64,000 nucleotides of DNA from Cunninghamia lanceolata (GCA_027924645.1 BSBN01000040.1:1054001-1118000), one strand, 5' to 3'. Positions 46,410 to 59,688 are shown, counted from the stretch's first letter. The notes: generated by a model not told the origin, from the sequence alone. Translations and numbers: made by a program.

Positions 46410-49400
46410 TGTTAGGACAGTAATAATTTAAAATTTTTACTATCTTCTCACTCCACCATATTTGAACAAATCCTAAAAAACATCCCAAAAAAAACCATAG
46501 TAAAAATTTAATGTATCTCACAGGATGTCTATAGATGAGCAGTACTAAACTACTTAAAAATCAATCTATCGGCAAGATGTCATATTGCTTACACCGATAC
46601 ATGAGGAATCATTTAAAAATAACCATCGGTGTGAGAATAGAGATCGGAAAGAAACTTATAGAAGTCACCAATGGAATAAGTAATACCGATGATCTTTCAT
46701 CGGCAAGAGAACCAAGTAGTCATACCGATCGATATGACTGATAATCATTGGAGGATTCTTCAAAAGCTACCCCGACGGTATATATCATACCGATGAAGTA
46801 TTTCGGCAAGAGTTTCACCGAACATCCTGAGGGGGCAATGAAGCAAATAGTCATTGGCAAGAAATGAATTATCGGGACGAGAAACAAATAAGTCTCTGAT
46901 ACTCAATGTCTTGGTGAAAAAAGAGCTTTTGGTAAGACTCATGGCGATACAGATATCTATCGGGATGACTCAACATATCGGGACAAAGGAATTAGGTCCT
47001 GCTGACTCACATGTCACAGTGATCAAAAGGTGTCGGTGACACTTTAATAAACTCTACCCGATAAAGAATATAAAAGTGGCCATCGGGGAGATGATTTGGA
47101 TCGGGTTATTTTTTAAAAGCTATCCCGATAGTATATTTCATTCCGATGGAATAAATTCATACCAGTTGATATTATAGCGGCGAGACATTAACAGAGTCAT
47201 TCCGATCCAAAGTAAAGATGACTATCGGCGAGACGACAAAGCTCAGGGAAACATAAATATGTTGTCTTGATAGTATTGATCATCCCGATAAAGAAATTAT
47301 TATCAGTAAGACTCATTATGTCAGAGGGAAATCTCAATCACACGGCGATGAAACAAGTCCTACCGATGGTCACGTCGATTGATTGTTCGCGCCGCAAGAA
47401 GTATTAAAGTCGCCCAGACATTTTAAAAAATCACGCCAATGAGAAGAGTTATGGCGATGTGACATTTCACAGTGATGAACATTGAATTTATCAGACAATT
47501 AAATACAAACGGCTACAAAATCCTTTATGATCATTGTAATCACAAGGTCGTTTGAGAGGACAATACAAAGGAACTCTTGAAGCAAGAAATAGAGGATTTC
47601 AATTATAGCCATCGAACGACAAGTACAATCATACAAACCATTGTATAGCTTGTGTTTGAATTTTCTGCCAAAGTTTAAAAATGGAGACTCCGGGAAAGGG
47701 CAAAGGAAGAAAATCACAAGGGGAAACCAATAAATCTAAAAAACAAAAAACTGAACAAACCCCTGAGGAAAAAGTAAAAAACAGAAAACTCAATCAGGAC
47801 TTAATTGACCAATTTCCTGGGTCAACTCCCAAGGCCAGAAGGTCTGCTCAACTAAGGGTAGAAATTGAAAAATTGGAAGATAAACATAAGCACCTGGGAG
47901 ATATCTAGACCCCAATCAGGGGATATGAGCTTTTTAGATTCCATTATAATAGAAGGTTTAGGAATGCTCCTGTGTCAAACCCATGGCACTTGAATTTGGG
48001 AAAACTGGTTGTGCCTAATGTATTCCTAAATGTGGAACTCCTCCAACTCCTTGCCAAATATTACAATTCAAGCCTGAAAGCCCTCTGCAACCCACAAGGA
48101 GAACCAATTGTTCATTTGTCAAAGAATGCTATTTGTGAAGTGTTTGATCTAGATGATTTATGCACTATCCCTATTATTTATGAAGATCTTGAGAAAGAAT
48201 ATTGGAGAATGGATACAACTTACAATGGATGGAGGTTGCCCATTCATAGGCCCAGGATTGAAGGAGAAGTGATGCCCTTAACTGAAAATGATGGTCCTCC
48301 CTTTCATGTAGCCATATTTGAACCATATATACAGTATACCTATTATTCTGTGGGCCAAGTCCTTGGTTCAGGGGTCCCCGAGTTCATGACTATCCCTCTA
48401 ATGGTCATAGCCTCTGACATTTAGTGTCATAATGTGAGGCAGTTTGATTATGCTTCCTATATTGCTAATAGAATGGATTCTGGCTTATCTGCAATAAGAA
48501 ACAGTGCCCCAGCACGCTCTTTTGAGCATTACTCAATGCTTATGCACATGGTGTTGTATTTCAGCCAGGAAGTAGGGTTATGGCCAAGTGAGCTTAAAGT
48601 TGTCACTACAAATAAGAAAGGGGAAAAGATACCCATTCAAATGTGGACCAGAATATGGGATAATAGATATGCCCACTCCAGCTATACCCAATTTGAAGAA
48701 CACTATGTAAAAGTTTTGTACAGGTATTTTAACCACCCCTGTGAATATTCAATCTCTACTGAAATAAAAAGATTCCTTAGGCCAAAAGATTTTGGTGGCC
48801 CCCCTACTATCACTCATAATTGGGGAGACTGGTATTGCTTTGAGGATGTGACTATGATCAGGGTTTATTGTTTTGAGGATACTCCATTCATATTGCCCAA
48901 GACTGTTCCTGATAGGCTTGCATACTTAGAAATAATCAGGCAAATGCATTGCTCAAATGTAATGCATCTAAGTTCACATGATAAACAATCATTTATGCCC
49001 AACACTTTATGTTTTGGAGATTTTACTGTGGTTTCAAAAGAAGGTTACAATCTCATTTTGGATAAATTAATGCACTATAACATGAGGAGTGTTGAGGCCA
49101 GGAAAGGGTTTGACCCTGAAGGTTTTATTGACTATGCACGCAGGAAACAAAATCTTAGTGGATACATGCACATACATTATCCACATGATGATGTTATTAG
49201 AAACTTAGAAGAGGTTGAAGTTGAGTTGGTGATAGAAAAATATAACAGGGAGTTAGGTGAAAAGAAAAAGCAATTAGCAGAGATTGAAGTTATATCCTCT
49301 GAGAATGAAGAAATGGCAGATCAAGAGCAGCCATAGGACAAAACAACAAAAATGTCCAAAAGGAAAATGCTACAATATCAGCCTCCTGTTGTGCTAAATA

Positions 49401-51072
49401 ATCAGGAGGGAATTGTTGATGAGGATCCATGCCAAACAGCTTAGGATTCTTTCATCTCTGATGAGAAATTTATTTAGTCAAAAGAATTTAAGTCATTCTT
49501 GTATAAATACAAAGGGAAAGAGATCAGAGAGTCAGTAGATGATGTTTCTGCTGATAATGAAACACAATTGTTAGATATGTTGAAGGTAACAGTAGATAAA
49601 GAGATACAGGACATGACACCTAGCAGGGGTAGACAGTTGCTTAAGGATGCAGGGGTTATGATTTTTCCTGGCCTTGATTTAAATTCTGCTTTGGTTTTTG
49701 ATAGTTTTTTGAAAAGTTCAAATGATAAGTATAAACTTACTCCAAAAGGAGTTAATGAAGTATATATGGGAACAAGATACAATAATGATGAAAATTCATT
49801 AATGATATGGGCATTATATCCTCCCCATCAGAAAACAGCCATCATAGATACTGAAAAAACTTTTGGCCATGTCATGACTTTGAAAGCAGGGGAAACTAAC
49901 CCTCTGATTACTGCAGACATTGGTATCAATTTTGCAAAATTGAACAAGGCACAAGCTCAAATGTTGATCAAAGAGAGAGATGCATACAGATTGAGCTGTG
50001 AAAGATTGACAAAAGAAAATGATTATTTGAAGGATGCTGTTAAGAGTACTTTTGGCCAATCTACAAAAAGAATAACTCAAGGTGAGAGCTCACAAGGCAT
50101 TCAAACATTATCCCCTAACTAGGCAACACAAATTTAGATAGATGCATTTGTTACAATACTACAGAGCAGGTATGCAAACATGGTGTAGTGGTTAAACCTG
50201 TTTTGGGATAACTACTCAGAAAATCACAAAGCAATTAAAGAGCATGAGAGACTTGAATAGAGAATACAGAAAAAATTGATTGAGATACAAAGCAAAAGTG
50301 CTACTGATAGCACAGATATCTCCGATGCAGGAGCATTGCTCAAACAACACCAAAAATACTATGACAAACTTAAAGCTGATGCTAAGGAAGGTATCGATGC
50401 TTCAAATGCAGGAGTGCCCGTGTTATTTAAAGACAATGGAGTGGTAAAGAGCAAAGAAGAATGGATTGTTGATTGTCAAGTCATATTACACAAGGTGGTT
50501 AATCTTGCTCATTCATTTCATTTGGTTCCTTCAAGTAAGGATTAAAATACCTTCTGGTGAATTATAAGATATCTGATTATATTGGTTGGATTATCAAGAA
50601 GAGTTTGTCAGTCATTTCCTTGCACGTTTATACAAGTTATAAACTAAAACTGTGCCAAACAATTAGAATTATTACCATTAGGAAACCACTAGTCCTGGTC
50701 CTTCAATTGACTCTGTTACCCAACAAGGCACTAGTCTTATCTAACTCATTATTTAAATCCTTTTACCTTGATATTGCTTATACAATTTCTACCAATCACT
50801 CATTAGACATTAGACATAGAATCAGTTAGCAAGCTTTTCATCTATCCTACATCCTATGCCATTGTAGATTGATTTAATTAGTCCACACATTCACATTCAG
50901 ATTGTTTTAATTTTCCAAGGTTTACCTGCCTAGGTGTAACAGGACCTAAAGTGTAGGAAATCATCAAACCTTGAAGGTTGATTTTGTCAAGTTAGTTCAA
51001 AAATGTTGGAAATCTAAACATAGAGCTTGGCATCCTCTTAGGATCAGCAACCTGCATTTTTGAGACCTAACA
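46410..51072 (+). repeat. 3' LTR of element E (4,663 bp, internally deleted)
   Basis: Starts TGTTAGGACAG and ends GACCTAACA, followed by TSD GAATC. Compared with the 5' copy it lacks about 665 bp (equivalent to about 38300-38968), with the join near 50496. The deletion removes the C-terminus of the LTR ORF and the TATA-like box. It also lacks about 20 bp near 47305. Confidence 0.94.
47681..50545 (+). pseudogene. LTR-borne ORF of element E, 3' copy (C-terminus deleted)
   Basis: The same protein as 35488-38477, and here one frame throughout, because the C run near 48790 keeps its sixth C. TAG 48422 and TAG 49475 are shared with the 5' copy. TAG near 47909, 49333, 49441, 50120 and others are private. 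Block 1 is at about 48030-48150 and block 2 at about 48860-48945. The deletion near 50496 replaces the normal C-terminus with noncoding LTR sequence, so the frame ends at about 50543. Confidence 0.78.
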
Positions 51073-51077
51073 GAATC

Positions 51078-52039
51078 AATAATCAAATTCCACACTTCAT
51101 GAAACTAAATCAAAAACAAAACCATTAAATAAACAAACCTCACATAAACACAGTAAAGAAAGAATTCAATCGGTGGCTAAGAGTGGCCCCTCCTCCTAGA
51201 CAACCGATTGAAGAAAGCTTCACACAATCAACAACTTTTTTTATAGCAAAATAAGAGTTTCAAATTATAGTATAATTTACATTAAGAATTGATTGTAGGG
51301 AAAATTATCTGCGTCTTCTACAGACTATAACATATATATATATATATCAACAAACCAAATATAAAGAGTCTTAGGTTAGCCGTAGGCCACAAGCTCAAAA
51401 TAATATAGCAATATGATAATGTTGAAACAAATTCAAAACATTATGCCAAAAATAGAAAACAAGTGAATTTGTAGCTCAACCAACTTATTGTTTGATTCTC
51501 CTCTTATGTTGTTATCTTTGAAGATTTACTTTCAACTTGGTCTATAGTTTATTTCCTCCATTTGATCTTCATTACCAATCACCATGATGCTGAAGTGGCC
51601 ATAATGAGGTGGTGACTTAGTTGAACAGGTATGAAATATCAGGTTGCATGAATAGAAAAATCCACATGGCTGAAGAATGTAGGTCGGAAGTGCAACAAAA
51701 AGACCACCTCAACAATCAACAGAAAGCATGTGTCCAACCCAAGAAACATGTGTAAATGCATGTTGTGAATAAGATGAATGTGCCATAGATAAAAGCATAA
51801 GGAAGTCCTCTATTAAATAAAATGGTGTATAATCAGCATCAACGAGTGAACTCTGGTTACCATAGAAACTGGAGCCAGCCACGTAGAAGAGCACAAGCTG
51901 TATTTTTGTGAAGGAAGTGATAGGAAGGTTCCTCTCAAAAAGGTGACAAGAATTCTGCATGTTGCAAGATATAAGGCTTAAAATAACAACATTTATTAGT
52001 AAAAACAATCAATAATTATTTTCCATATTTTAATCTTAA
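51078..52039. other. Middle piece of insert H; no gene seen
   Basis: Noncoding sequence between E and LINE I that continues 33662-34190 (via GAATC) and is continued at 59979 (via the 15-bp LINE TSD). It contains a TA repeat at about 51331-51347. Its short open stretches have no motifs. Confidence 0.65.
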
Positions 52040-52639
52040 GGCACGAGGGTTTCTGTGAACCCCTTCTGTGCTTCCCATCTGGGGGCCCTCTTCCTGCTCG
52101 ATTTCTCTTCATTTTATTCCTATTTTTTCTTCATTGCTTGTGCTTGATATTATTTGGATGTATATGGTGTTATTTGTAGTTACTATTGTGTAATATTTGA
52201 TTGTCCCATCAAATTTAATTCCCTTCTATAATTTTTTTGAATTGTGTTCCCTCTTCCCTCCCTTTCCCCAGTGTCGCCAGAGTGCTTCTCAAGTGGGTTG
52301 GTGTATGGAGTTGGGTAGTACCGGTGTGGGGTGAATGTAGTTAATGTAGACGCTGATTAACAATCAATTCTGGATTAGAGGAAGCTAATATTGATCAACA
52401 AGGTCATGAAAAAACCTACAGAGAAATCTTGAGAGCCGAAGATGCCAACGATGCACTAGAAGATGCAGGTTTCTCAGTCTCAGAGTCAGTCCAGTCATCG
52501 AGAAAGCAATAGGGAGAAGTGAGGTGGTGGGAGAGAAACAAGGTGAGTCCCCCATTTTACCCATAAAGATTTCATTAATCCCTAATGAGGATTTAGTTAA
52601 AGTAGTTAAAAAATAGGAACTTCGGCTGAAAAATGTGGC

Positions 52640-54005
52640 TATGTTTTTTACTTGCATAAATATTGATAAACTTCCATTGAGAAATTTTTTTGATAACTGG
52701 ATGGTATCAGTGTGGAGCAAGAAATTAGGAATTCAATTTTCTTTCTGCAGGATGATCCAACTAGGGTTGTTTGTAATTTTTTAAAAATCCCATAGCATGC
52801 AAAAAAGAGTAGTGGATAAGAGTTACTAGAATATTGGATTGGCTTTATTCAAAGCTTTCCCATGGTCTCCAAATACCTCATAGATTGAAATTCAATTCTA
52901 CTCAGTACCAAGATGGATTTTGATAAAAAATGTCCTAGTCCAATTTTGGAACTTTTTACCTCAAATTATTAAACCGTTTGGGAAAATTCTCAAGGTGGAC
53001 AAAACTAGGTCCACCCTACCCCATCTAGATGCAAGGCTCTTGGTGTCCTTTAACACTGGGATTCAAATTCTTGATGTATTAGAAATGAGCTGGGAGAGTA
53101 ATATATTTAAATGTGAATTAATTAGTCTAGGAGGTTTGAATTCGTGTTTTCTGTGCAAAAGAGATGGACATCTAAGGAAAAACTGCCCTATCATAAACAA
53201 AAGAATGAATAGAGAAAAGATGGAATTTGAACCAAATAAAAAGATGCTAACCCTAAAAAGCAAGCCATCTCCCTCTGAGGACACCTCTGGAAGTGGGGAA
53301 ATTGACTCCTCCCATGCTGGGGATAGAAACCTACTGGGTTCTAATCCCAAATTAAATCCTACAAAAATTGGGAATTTGGAAGTAGATGCTTCTCTTTCGG
53401 AGGAGGATCTTGATTCTGTTGAGCCTTTTAGTGACCATCAAGAAGTTAGTGATTCAGAAAGCACTTAAGATGATAGTCTAAGTCTATACTCCATGGACAC
53501 AAGAGAAGAAAGAGTTGAAATGGATGAAGACCCCCTACTAGTTTCTCAAATTGAATAAACCCAAATGCAAGATAATACAGAATCAAAAGATGGGGAGAAA
53601 GTGATCCCCCCTCGATTGAATCCCATAAAATAGTAGAAGCCCTAACTAATGGGAACATCTTAGATGATGGCTTTATCATAGTAAAAAAAGAAAAAAAATT
53701 CCCAACAACTGGCTTTGGATAAGATAAGGGAAGTTGCTAAGCAGAAAAATAAGCTTGAAAAGATTAAAGAAGAGTTCTTGAGGAAAAAAGAAGCAGATCC
53801 CCAGGGGGTAGACTTGACCTGGATAAAGCAAAGCCTCAGGAGAGATAGGTCTTTTCCTAAGGAAGGTGATGGAGATATTAAGGATCATGAAGTTGATAAA
53901 ACTGATGATGAGGGAAGGAAAAGAAAAGACATGAGTAGAACTAATAGCTCAGTTAAACTAGGTAAAAAAGGGAAAGATGGCCCTATTCCAATTTTTTTTG
54001 GATAG
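52640..54005 (+). pseudogene. LINE I ORF1 (nucleic-acid-binding protein, decayed)
   Basis: The N-terminal half resembles the DUF4283-type domain of plant L1 ORF1 (PLRNFFDNWMVSVWSKKLG near 52670, then LEYWIGFIQSFP in a shifted frame, and LVQFWNFLPQIIKPFGKILK and VDKTRSTLPHLDARLLV at 52935-53040). A CCHC knuckle, CFLCKRDGHLRKNC, is intact at about 53147-53190. The tail is acidic (53250-53470), then lysine-rich (53720-54000, KQKNKLEKIKEEFLRKKEA). ORF1 would coat LINE RNA. Stops near 52793, 53466 and 53556 and frame changes interrupt it. The start is not certain. Confidence 0.75.
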
Positions 54006-54069
54006 GTTGGTATACAAGATGCCCCCCTCCTCTCCTTTTTCCCCTTGTAATGAGATACGTCCATTGTTA

Positions 54070-55371
54070 CTCCTAGAATGTTAGAGGTCTAGAATCTCCC
54101 GATAGGAAGTATGTGGTTAGAGATTTTTGTAATAAAAATAAGGAAATGGATGTTTTATTTATTCAAGAAGTTAAAGTAATTGGTTTTATGTTAGAAAACA
54201 CCTTAATATTTATATGGAAAGATGCTATGGATTTCTCCTCCAAGCATGATAAGGGCCGAGGTGGTAATGCCATACTGCTTAATAGAAAATGAGAGAAGTA
54301 TTTGCAGAAATATGGCCATTCCCCTTGTAACAGGTGTATTTGGATTATAATGGAAGTAGAAGGAGTTGAAGTGGGGCTTTTCTTTGTCTATTTTCCTAAT
54401 GAATACTCTAGTAGAGCAGAGTTATGGAATTGGATGGCCTCAGATTTGCCTAAAGTCCCCTAGATATTAGGTGGTGACTTCAATATGATTGAACATACAC
54501 AAGACAAAAAAGGTGGAAAAGCTATGCAGTGGAAAGGCAATGAAAAATTCTTTTGGTTAAGGATTAATAAATCCCTTAATCTGGTAGACCCTCTAGAAGG
54601 ACAAAAGGAAAATAGTAGAGGAATTTGGTACTCTTGGATAAACTATCAAAAGAAGGGCAATAGAATCTATTGTAGACTTGACAGATTCTATATGGAAAAA
54701 GACTCTTTTCTAGTCATGATGGAAAAATAAGCAAACAAAGTTCAAGTGGTCTTGAACCCTCTTTCTAATCATCATCCAATCAAAACAGTTGTTTCATTTA
54801 AATCTCAAAAACAAGAAGTAAGAAAGCAGAGTGGCTTCTTTTTCAAACTTCACTATGAACTTTTGAATGACCAAGACTGTGATGTGGGTATTAGGACTCT
54901 AAGAAATATATGAAAAATGAGGTTCAAGGACCAAGATAGAGTAAGGTATTGGAACAAGATGATTGAGTCATGGAAAATTGTTTTCCAAGTAGTGGGAAAA
55001 AAATATGCATTAGACTGGAAAAAGGAAGAGCTATCTCTCCAAAAAGAATTCCTCAAGATAGAAGAAGAAATTCAAGAGAATCCTAATGATGAAAGTTTGA
55101 TTGTAAAAATGGGGAAAGTGAAACATAGTTTGAGGAAAGTATAGATTAGGAAGGCTTAGGGAGCCAAAATTAGAGCCAAGCTTAACTGGCTAAAGGATAG
55201 TGACAAGGGATCCAAATATTTTTTTAATCTTCTTAAGTACAAAAACATCAAAGAAAAAGTTCAAACAATAATAGAAGATGGTGTCTCCCTGAATAGTCAA
55301 GAGGAGATCTTGAAGGATTTTAAAAGGTTCTATGAAAAGCTGTTCAAATCAGAGGATAACAGATAGGGGTG
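54070..55371 (+). pseudogene. LINE I ORF2 N-terminal part: endonuclease (decayed)
   Basis: The APE-type endonuclease begins with WNVRGLESPDRKYVVRDF (Asn present) and VLFIQEVKV (catalytic Glu), then GRGGNAILL and LGGDFNMIEHTQDK (catalytic Asp-Asn pair, about 54465-54500), YCRLDRFY and LSNHHPI (Ser-Asp-His motif changed to SNH). Linker helices run to about 55370 (WLKDSDKGSKYFFNLLK). It would nick target DNA to prime reverse transcription. TGA near 54288, TAG 54461, TAA 54728, TGA near 54911 and TAG 55142 break it. The reading is cut by insert J. Confidence 0.85.
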
Positions 55372-55832
55372 TGTAGATGCCCAGAACCTGTGTGCTAGGA
55401 TCTGTAAGAGGAAAATAACCCCAAAAATGTGTAAATTTTAGATAGGAGTGTCGAAACCAGACCTGGAGTCTTATATGACATACTTCATTCCTGAAACTAG
55501 ACATCATCAATCCATATCATTGGTTTACCGCTCGACAGGGGCAATACCTTGTTTGTTCTTGTGTCATTTGTGCATACTTGCTTACTTGCTTGTGTGTGTC
55601 ATCTTTTTATCTTGCATTCCATATCATTCATCCCTTTTCTTCTGCATCCAACCATTTCATTCCTGTCAACATATCTTATCGTGAGATTATCCGTCTCACG
55701 CCTACCGCCTTCTCCCCGTCCAATCTCCCAAGGGGGCATCCTATCATCATAACCTGTACCAGGGGCAAACTGGGGCATATATCATTATCAAACTTCTTAT
55801 TCTTTGAAACAACATGATAAAACACATTGCTT

Positions 55833-55847
55833 CAAAGAGGGGCAAAA
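55833..55847 (+). promoter_or_regulatory. Polypurine tract of insert J
   Basis: CAAAGAGGGGCAAAA directly precedes the LTR start TGTAGATG at 55848, a typical plus-strand priming site. Confidence 0.7.
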
Positions 55848-56747
55848 TGTAGATGCCTAAAATTGGCTCAGATTGAATTAAGTAAATATTCTAATATTTA
55901 TCTTAATTCTTACTTTCTTCTGTCAATTAAATAAATATTATAAGTTTATTTGATTGGTTCATTATCCTACAATTAAATAAAACAATTTTATTTAATTAAA
56001 ATCCCTAAATTCTTCTAATGTCTCAAGTCCTAAATCCACCTCATCAATCCACCTCATCTTTCCACCTCATCTCTTCCACCTCACCATGTGGCACATTATA
56101 ATTAAATATTCTTAATATTTAATTAGCTAATATCCTCAATTATCCAAAATTAAATTTTTAATTCAATTGTCCCCCACTATCCTCCAAAATTGAATTTTTA
56201 ATTCAATGGTCATCCACTAATTGAATTTTTAATTCAATGGTCATCCACTAATTGAATTTTTAATTCAATTGTCCTCCACTAATTGAATTTTTAATTCAAT
56301 TGTCATCCACTAATTGAATTGAAAATTCAATTTGTCATAATCCACTCTCATTAAAAAATGAATTTTTAATTCATCCACTATGAATTAAAGATTCACAAAA
56401 AATGAGAGCCATTGATCTCATCTTTTGATCCTCACCCTCCATTCCTTTTTCAAAAATCTATAAATGAAACCCTCACCCAAGCCATTCATAACAACTTCTT
56501 CTTGCATCAAAACCATGCTCAAATTTCTCTCAAATCTCTAATCTATCTATCCTCTAATCCTTCATCTACATTTGTGTTGAAAGCAAGAGCAATCCACATT
56601 TGAATCAAATAGGGTTATCTAATCTAGGAGCTCTTGGGTGCAAGCTTCCTCCTCCCTTGATGAGATTGGGTCTTCATGTGAGGTATAACTTTGTGTTTTT
56701 ATGCAATTAGTTTGTGTTTTCACTGCATTTTATTTTCCTAATCTACA
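55848..56747 (+). repeat. LTR of insert J (900 bp)
   Basis: TGTAGATGCC to ATCTACA, with a polypurine tract on its left. It is AT-rich, with CCACCTCATC-type short repeats near 56035-56090 and a 31-bp tandem repeat at 56145-56335. Confidence 0.7.
56145..56335. repeat. 31-bp tandem repeat with a perfect internal palindrome
   Basis: About six units, the central four nearly identical, each CCACTA + ATTGAATTTTTAATTCAAT + a short spacer. ATTGAATT and AATTCAAT are perfect inverted 8-mers around TTT. The first and last units are diverged. Confidence 0.9.
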
Positions 56748-58797
56748 AGGAGGATAACCAAGGATGAAATAAAATCAGCTATTAATTCAATGAGCAATGG
56801 CAAGTCTCTAGGGGCAGATGGTCTTCCTATAGAATTTTACAAAGAAAACTTGGATTGGATAGTAGATGACTTGTTTGATGTATATAATGAAGGCATTGAA
56901 AAAGGGACCTTGGAAAAAGAGATAAATAAGGGAATTATTAAGTTATTGCCTAAAGATGGGGATAAAACATAATTGAGGAATTGGAGACCCATAACATTAT
57001 TAAATGTTTCTTATAAGATCATTTCCAAGGTCCTAGCCTCTTGGTTAAGGGATATCCTACCAGATATAATTAGCCCAACTCAGACTGGATTCATAAAAGG
57101 TCGGTATATCATGGAAAATCTTATCACTAGTTGGGAAGCCCTTCATTGGGCTAAAGAGACCAACCAAGATGCAGGAATTTTTCTACTAGGTTTTGAGAAG
57201 GCATATGATAGGGTTGAGTGGTCATTCATATTCAAGATACTGAGGGCTATTGGTTTCCTAGATTTCTTCTGTAAAATGGTGGAGATATTGTTTGTGGATG
57301 CCTCGGCTCAAGTTGAGGTAAATGGTGTTCTATCTAGGCCTTATTCTTAATGGGACGATCTATTAGGCAAGGTTGCCCCTTGCCCCGGCCTTATTTGTGC
57401 TTGCATATGAGGTAATCCACTATATATTAAGAACTAAACTAATTGATGGCAAGGTGGATGGCATCTCATTACCCAATGGAGAAAGGTTGTTGAATGTTTG
57501 ATTTGCAAATGACACTGCTTTATTTCCCAAAGTCACTAAATTTGAAATAGAAAATATGGAGAGAAGATTGGATATTTTTTGTTTAGCCTTGGGTTCTAAG
57601 ATCTCTTGCTCCAAGTCAACCGGATTGGTTGGGAGATGACAAATGGCAGTGGGGTGGTCCCATGAAACAAGTCCATTTTTTGGGGATTCCCTTTGCCATC
57701 TGCCCATCTCTCAAGCATATGTGTGAATGGATTTTTGCTAAAATAGAGAAGAAGCTAGGAATTGGAGTAGAATGCATCTCTCTCTTGCAGGTAGGACCCA
57801 AGTTTGCCAAAAAATTCTTTCTACTTATTCCATCTTCTTTTCCTCTATGTGGCTATTTGCAAATATTAGTTTAATATTATTCATAAAATAATCTGAGACT
57901 TTTTGTGGTCAAATGGGAAAAGGAAAATAAAAAATACACCTGGTAAAATGGGATTGGTGTTGTGTTAGTAAAGATCTGGGAGGTCTAGGTCTCAAGGATT
58001 TGAGATTTCAAGGTATTGCTTTCGCTGCAAAATGGATTATCAACTCCTTATTTGGGAATGAACCATGGAAAATCCTAGTTAGGAACAACATTGAAAAAAG
58101 AAAGCCTGGGATAAGATCTATTTCTATGATGCTTTGCTAGGGGACTTCAAGTCTAAATCAGGGGGATCTACTATCTTCTATAGAATTTGGCAAGCCTAGG
58201 AACATGCTAAGCCCTTTATCAAAGATAAAGAGGCTATTAATTTGTAAAATAGTACCATTTGGGATCAAAGATCAATTCGATGGAATGTTAAATATAAAGG
58301 TAAACATCTTTCCTTAATTCAAGGGTGTTCAACCAAAAAATGCAGTAAAACAGGTCTGAATAATCTGAGTGATCTATTTGATGATGGCTCGCCTAAAAGA
58401 TGGGATGTACTAAAGAATCAATTTCAATTGGAAGGAATTCATACTAGAACCTTTTCAACTTTAAGAAGAGCTTTGTTGAATAGATTTAACTCAAAAATAT
58501 CCACTGTTGGTGAACAAAATATTGAGAACTTGAAATGGGAAGATGGAACAATGTTGTGCAATATGAAACCTAAGATGATGTATAAAATGTTCACAAAAGA
58601 TATAGATATCATTCTTCATATCAGCTCCACTTGGGGAAGCACTTTGGATAGTAAATTCTTAACCAAAACCTTTTAAAATATTTGGTCCAAAGTTTTAGAA
58701 CCAAAAAAGGCTTGCTTTAGATGGTTGTTGATCTTAAATAAGTTGAATCTTGGGTTTGAACCTGCTGTTTGTTCTTTTTGTAATAATCCCGAGTTAG
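56748..58797 (+). pseudogene. LINE I ORF2 reverse transcriptase and zinc-motif region (decayed)
   Basis: LINE RT motifs in order: RITKDEIKSAINSMSNGKSLGADGLPIEFY (start 56750), LRNWRPITLLNVSYKIISKVLASWL, GFIKGRYIMENLI, GFEKAYDRVEWSFI (usual DFEKAYD), then FANDT at 57502-57516 where FADD(T) is expected, and KCVHFLGIPFA-like sequence near 57668. The zf-RVT motif is at about 58770 (CSFCNNPELVAHIF). Stops and shifts are frequent after 57348. Confidence 0.87.
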
Positions 58798-59688
58798 TTG
58801 CTCATATATTTTCTGGATTGTCTGTATGCAAAAATGGTTTGGTTCTTTTTCATGGGAAATATTAGGTTGTGGTCTACAATTGTGAGTAGTATGAGAATTG
58901 AAATTATTTGTGGGTTTATTGATGGTTTGAATGCTAAAGCTAACTCTTTTTATCTTGTTTTGTCAACCAAAATTCTTTGGTTTTTATGGAAAAAAAGGAA
59001 TGATGACAAATTTTTGGGCAAGAAGAGGGAACCCACTGATATTCTAGTGAATATCATATCTTCTAACTTATTTGAGCAGGTATCTATCACGATGGAAATA
59101 TCTTTATCTAGGTTCAAGGAACTGATGGAGACATGGACTACATTTTATAAAGAAGATATAAAAGAATCTTACTTTTGTGTGAAAAACTCAAGGAAATTAG
59201 ACCACAGATTCTTCAACTCCTATATAGAATTTCAAGAATTATACAAAAAATTGAAGCAGAAAGAGGTAAAGGAAAGTGAATTAGGCAAGCTCTGGGAAAA
59301 ATCCATCCAAAACTATAACATATCTGCTGACAGACTAAAGGCTTCTCCAAAATTGGGTGCTATACCTGGTATGGACTCTTTTGAGTTCAGTGATAACAGA
59401 TGCCACATTTGGGATCATGAAGTACCTTGGCATATTGATCTAGGTTTGGAGTTGAGGAAGGTAAGCTCTGAAGAATCTAAGCATGGAATGGAATTGGATG
59501 ATAGCCTAGGGCTTTACTATCAATACATGGAAGTAAAGAAAGATGCAAGCTCAGATAATGAGTTCAAAGGGACAGAAGGTGAACCAAGAGAGGAAGGAAT
59601 GTTGCAATGCCTTGAAGAAAATGAAGACAGATTTGCAAAAGTATACCAAGATCAAAATGAAATGTCTAATTATGATAGTGATGGATAG
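58798..59688 (+). pseudogene. LINE I ORF2 C-terminal segment (open 296 codons)
   Basis: The longest open stretch of the LINE, following the zf-RVT region in the usual place for the end of plant L1 ORF2 (TKILWFLWKKRNDDKFLGKK matches the typical WxxWKxRN motif near residue 60). Residues 130-296 are charged and acidic with no motif I recognise. The ATG is internal; the real ORF2 continues from upstream after a frame change. It ends at TAG 59686-59688. Confidence 0.7.

Larger units (their letters stand above)
34191..51072 (+). mobile_element. Giant-LTR Ty3/gypsy element E, inserted in H
   Basis: A 16,882-bp element with LTRs starting TGTTAGGACAG and ending GACCTAACA, and TSD GAATC at 34186-34190 and 51073-51077. 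LTR lengths are 5,350 and 4,663 bp (the 3' copy has a large deletion). The internal 6.9 kb holds primer site, gag, protease, extra RNase H, RT, gypsy RNase H and integrase, in the same order as F. It is related to F but clearly a different family, since the LTR sequences do not align by eye. Confidence 0.94.
55372..56747 (+). mobile_element. Insert J: LTR-retrotransposon remnant in LINE I
   Basis: Begins TGTAGAT and ends ATCTACA, perfect 7-bp inverted ends, and splits LINE ORF2. Flanking 5-mers GGGTG and AGGAG differ, so the TSD is not proven, and some LINE sequence seems lost at the join. Within it, 55848-56747 looks like a complete 900-bp LTR starting TGTAGATGCC and preceded by a purine-rich tract. 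55372-55847 resembles an internal 3' end with no coding motif, and its own TGTAGATGCC start may be a diverged 5' LTR remnant. Confidence 0.65.

Noticed and set aside
55448..55817. Three overlapping short frames in insert J
   Set aside because: T- and C-rich low-complexity sequence with no motif, directly upstream of a polypurine tract. It looks like an untranslated 3' region.
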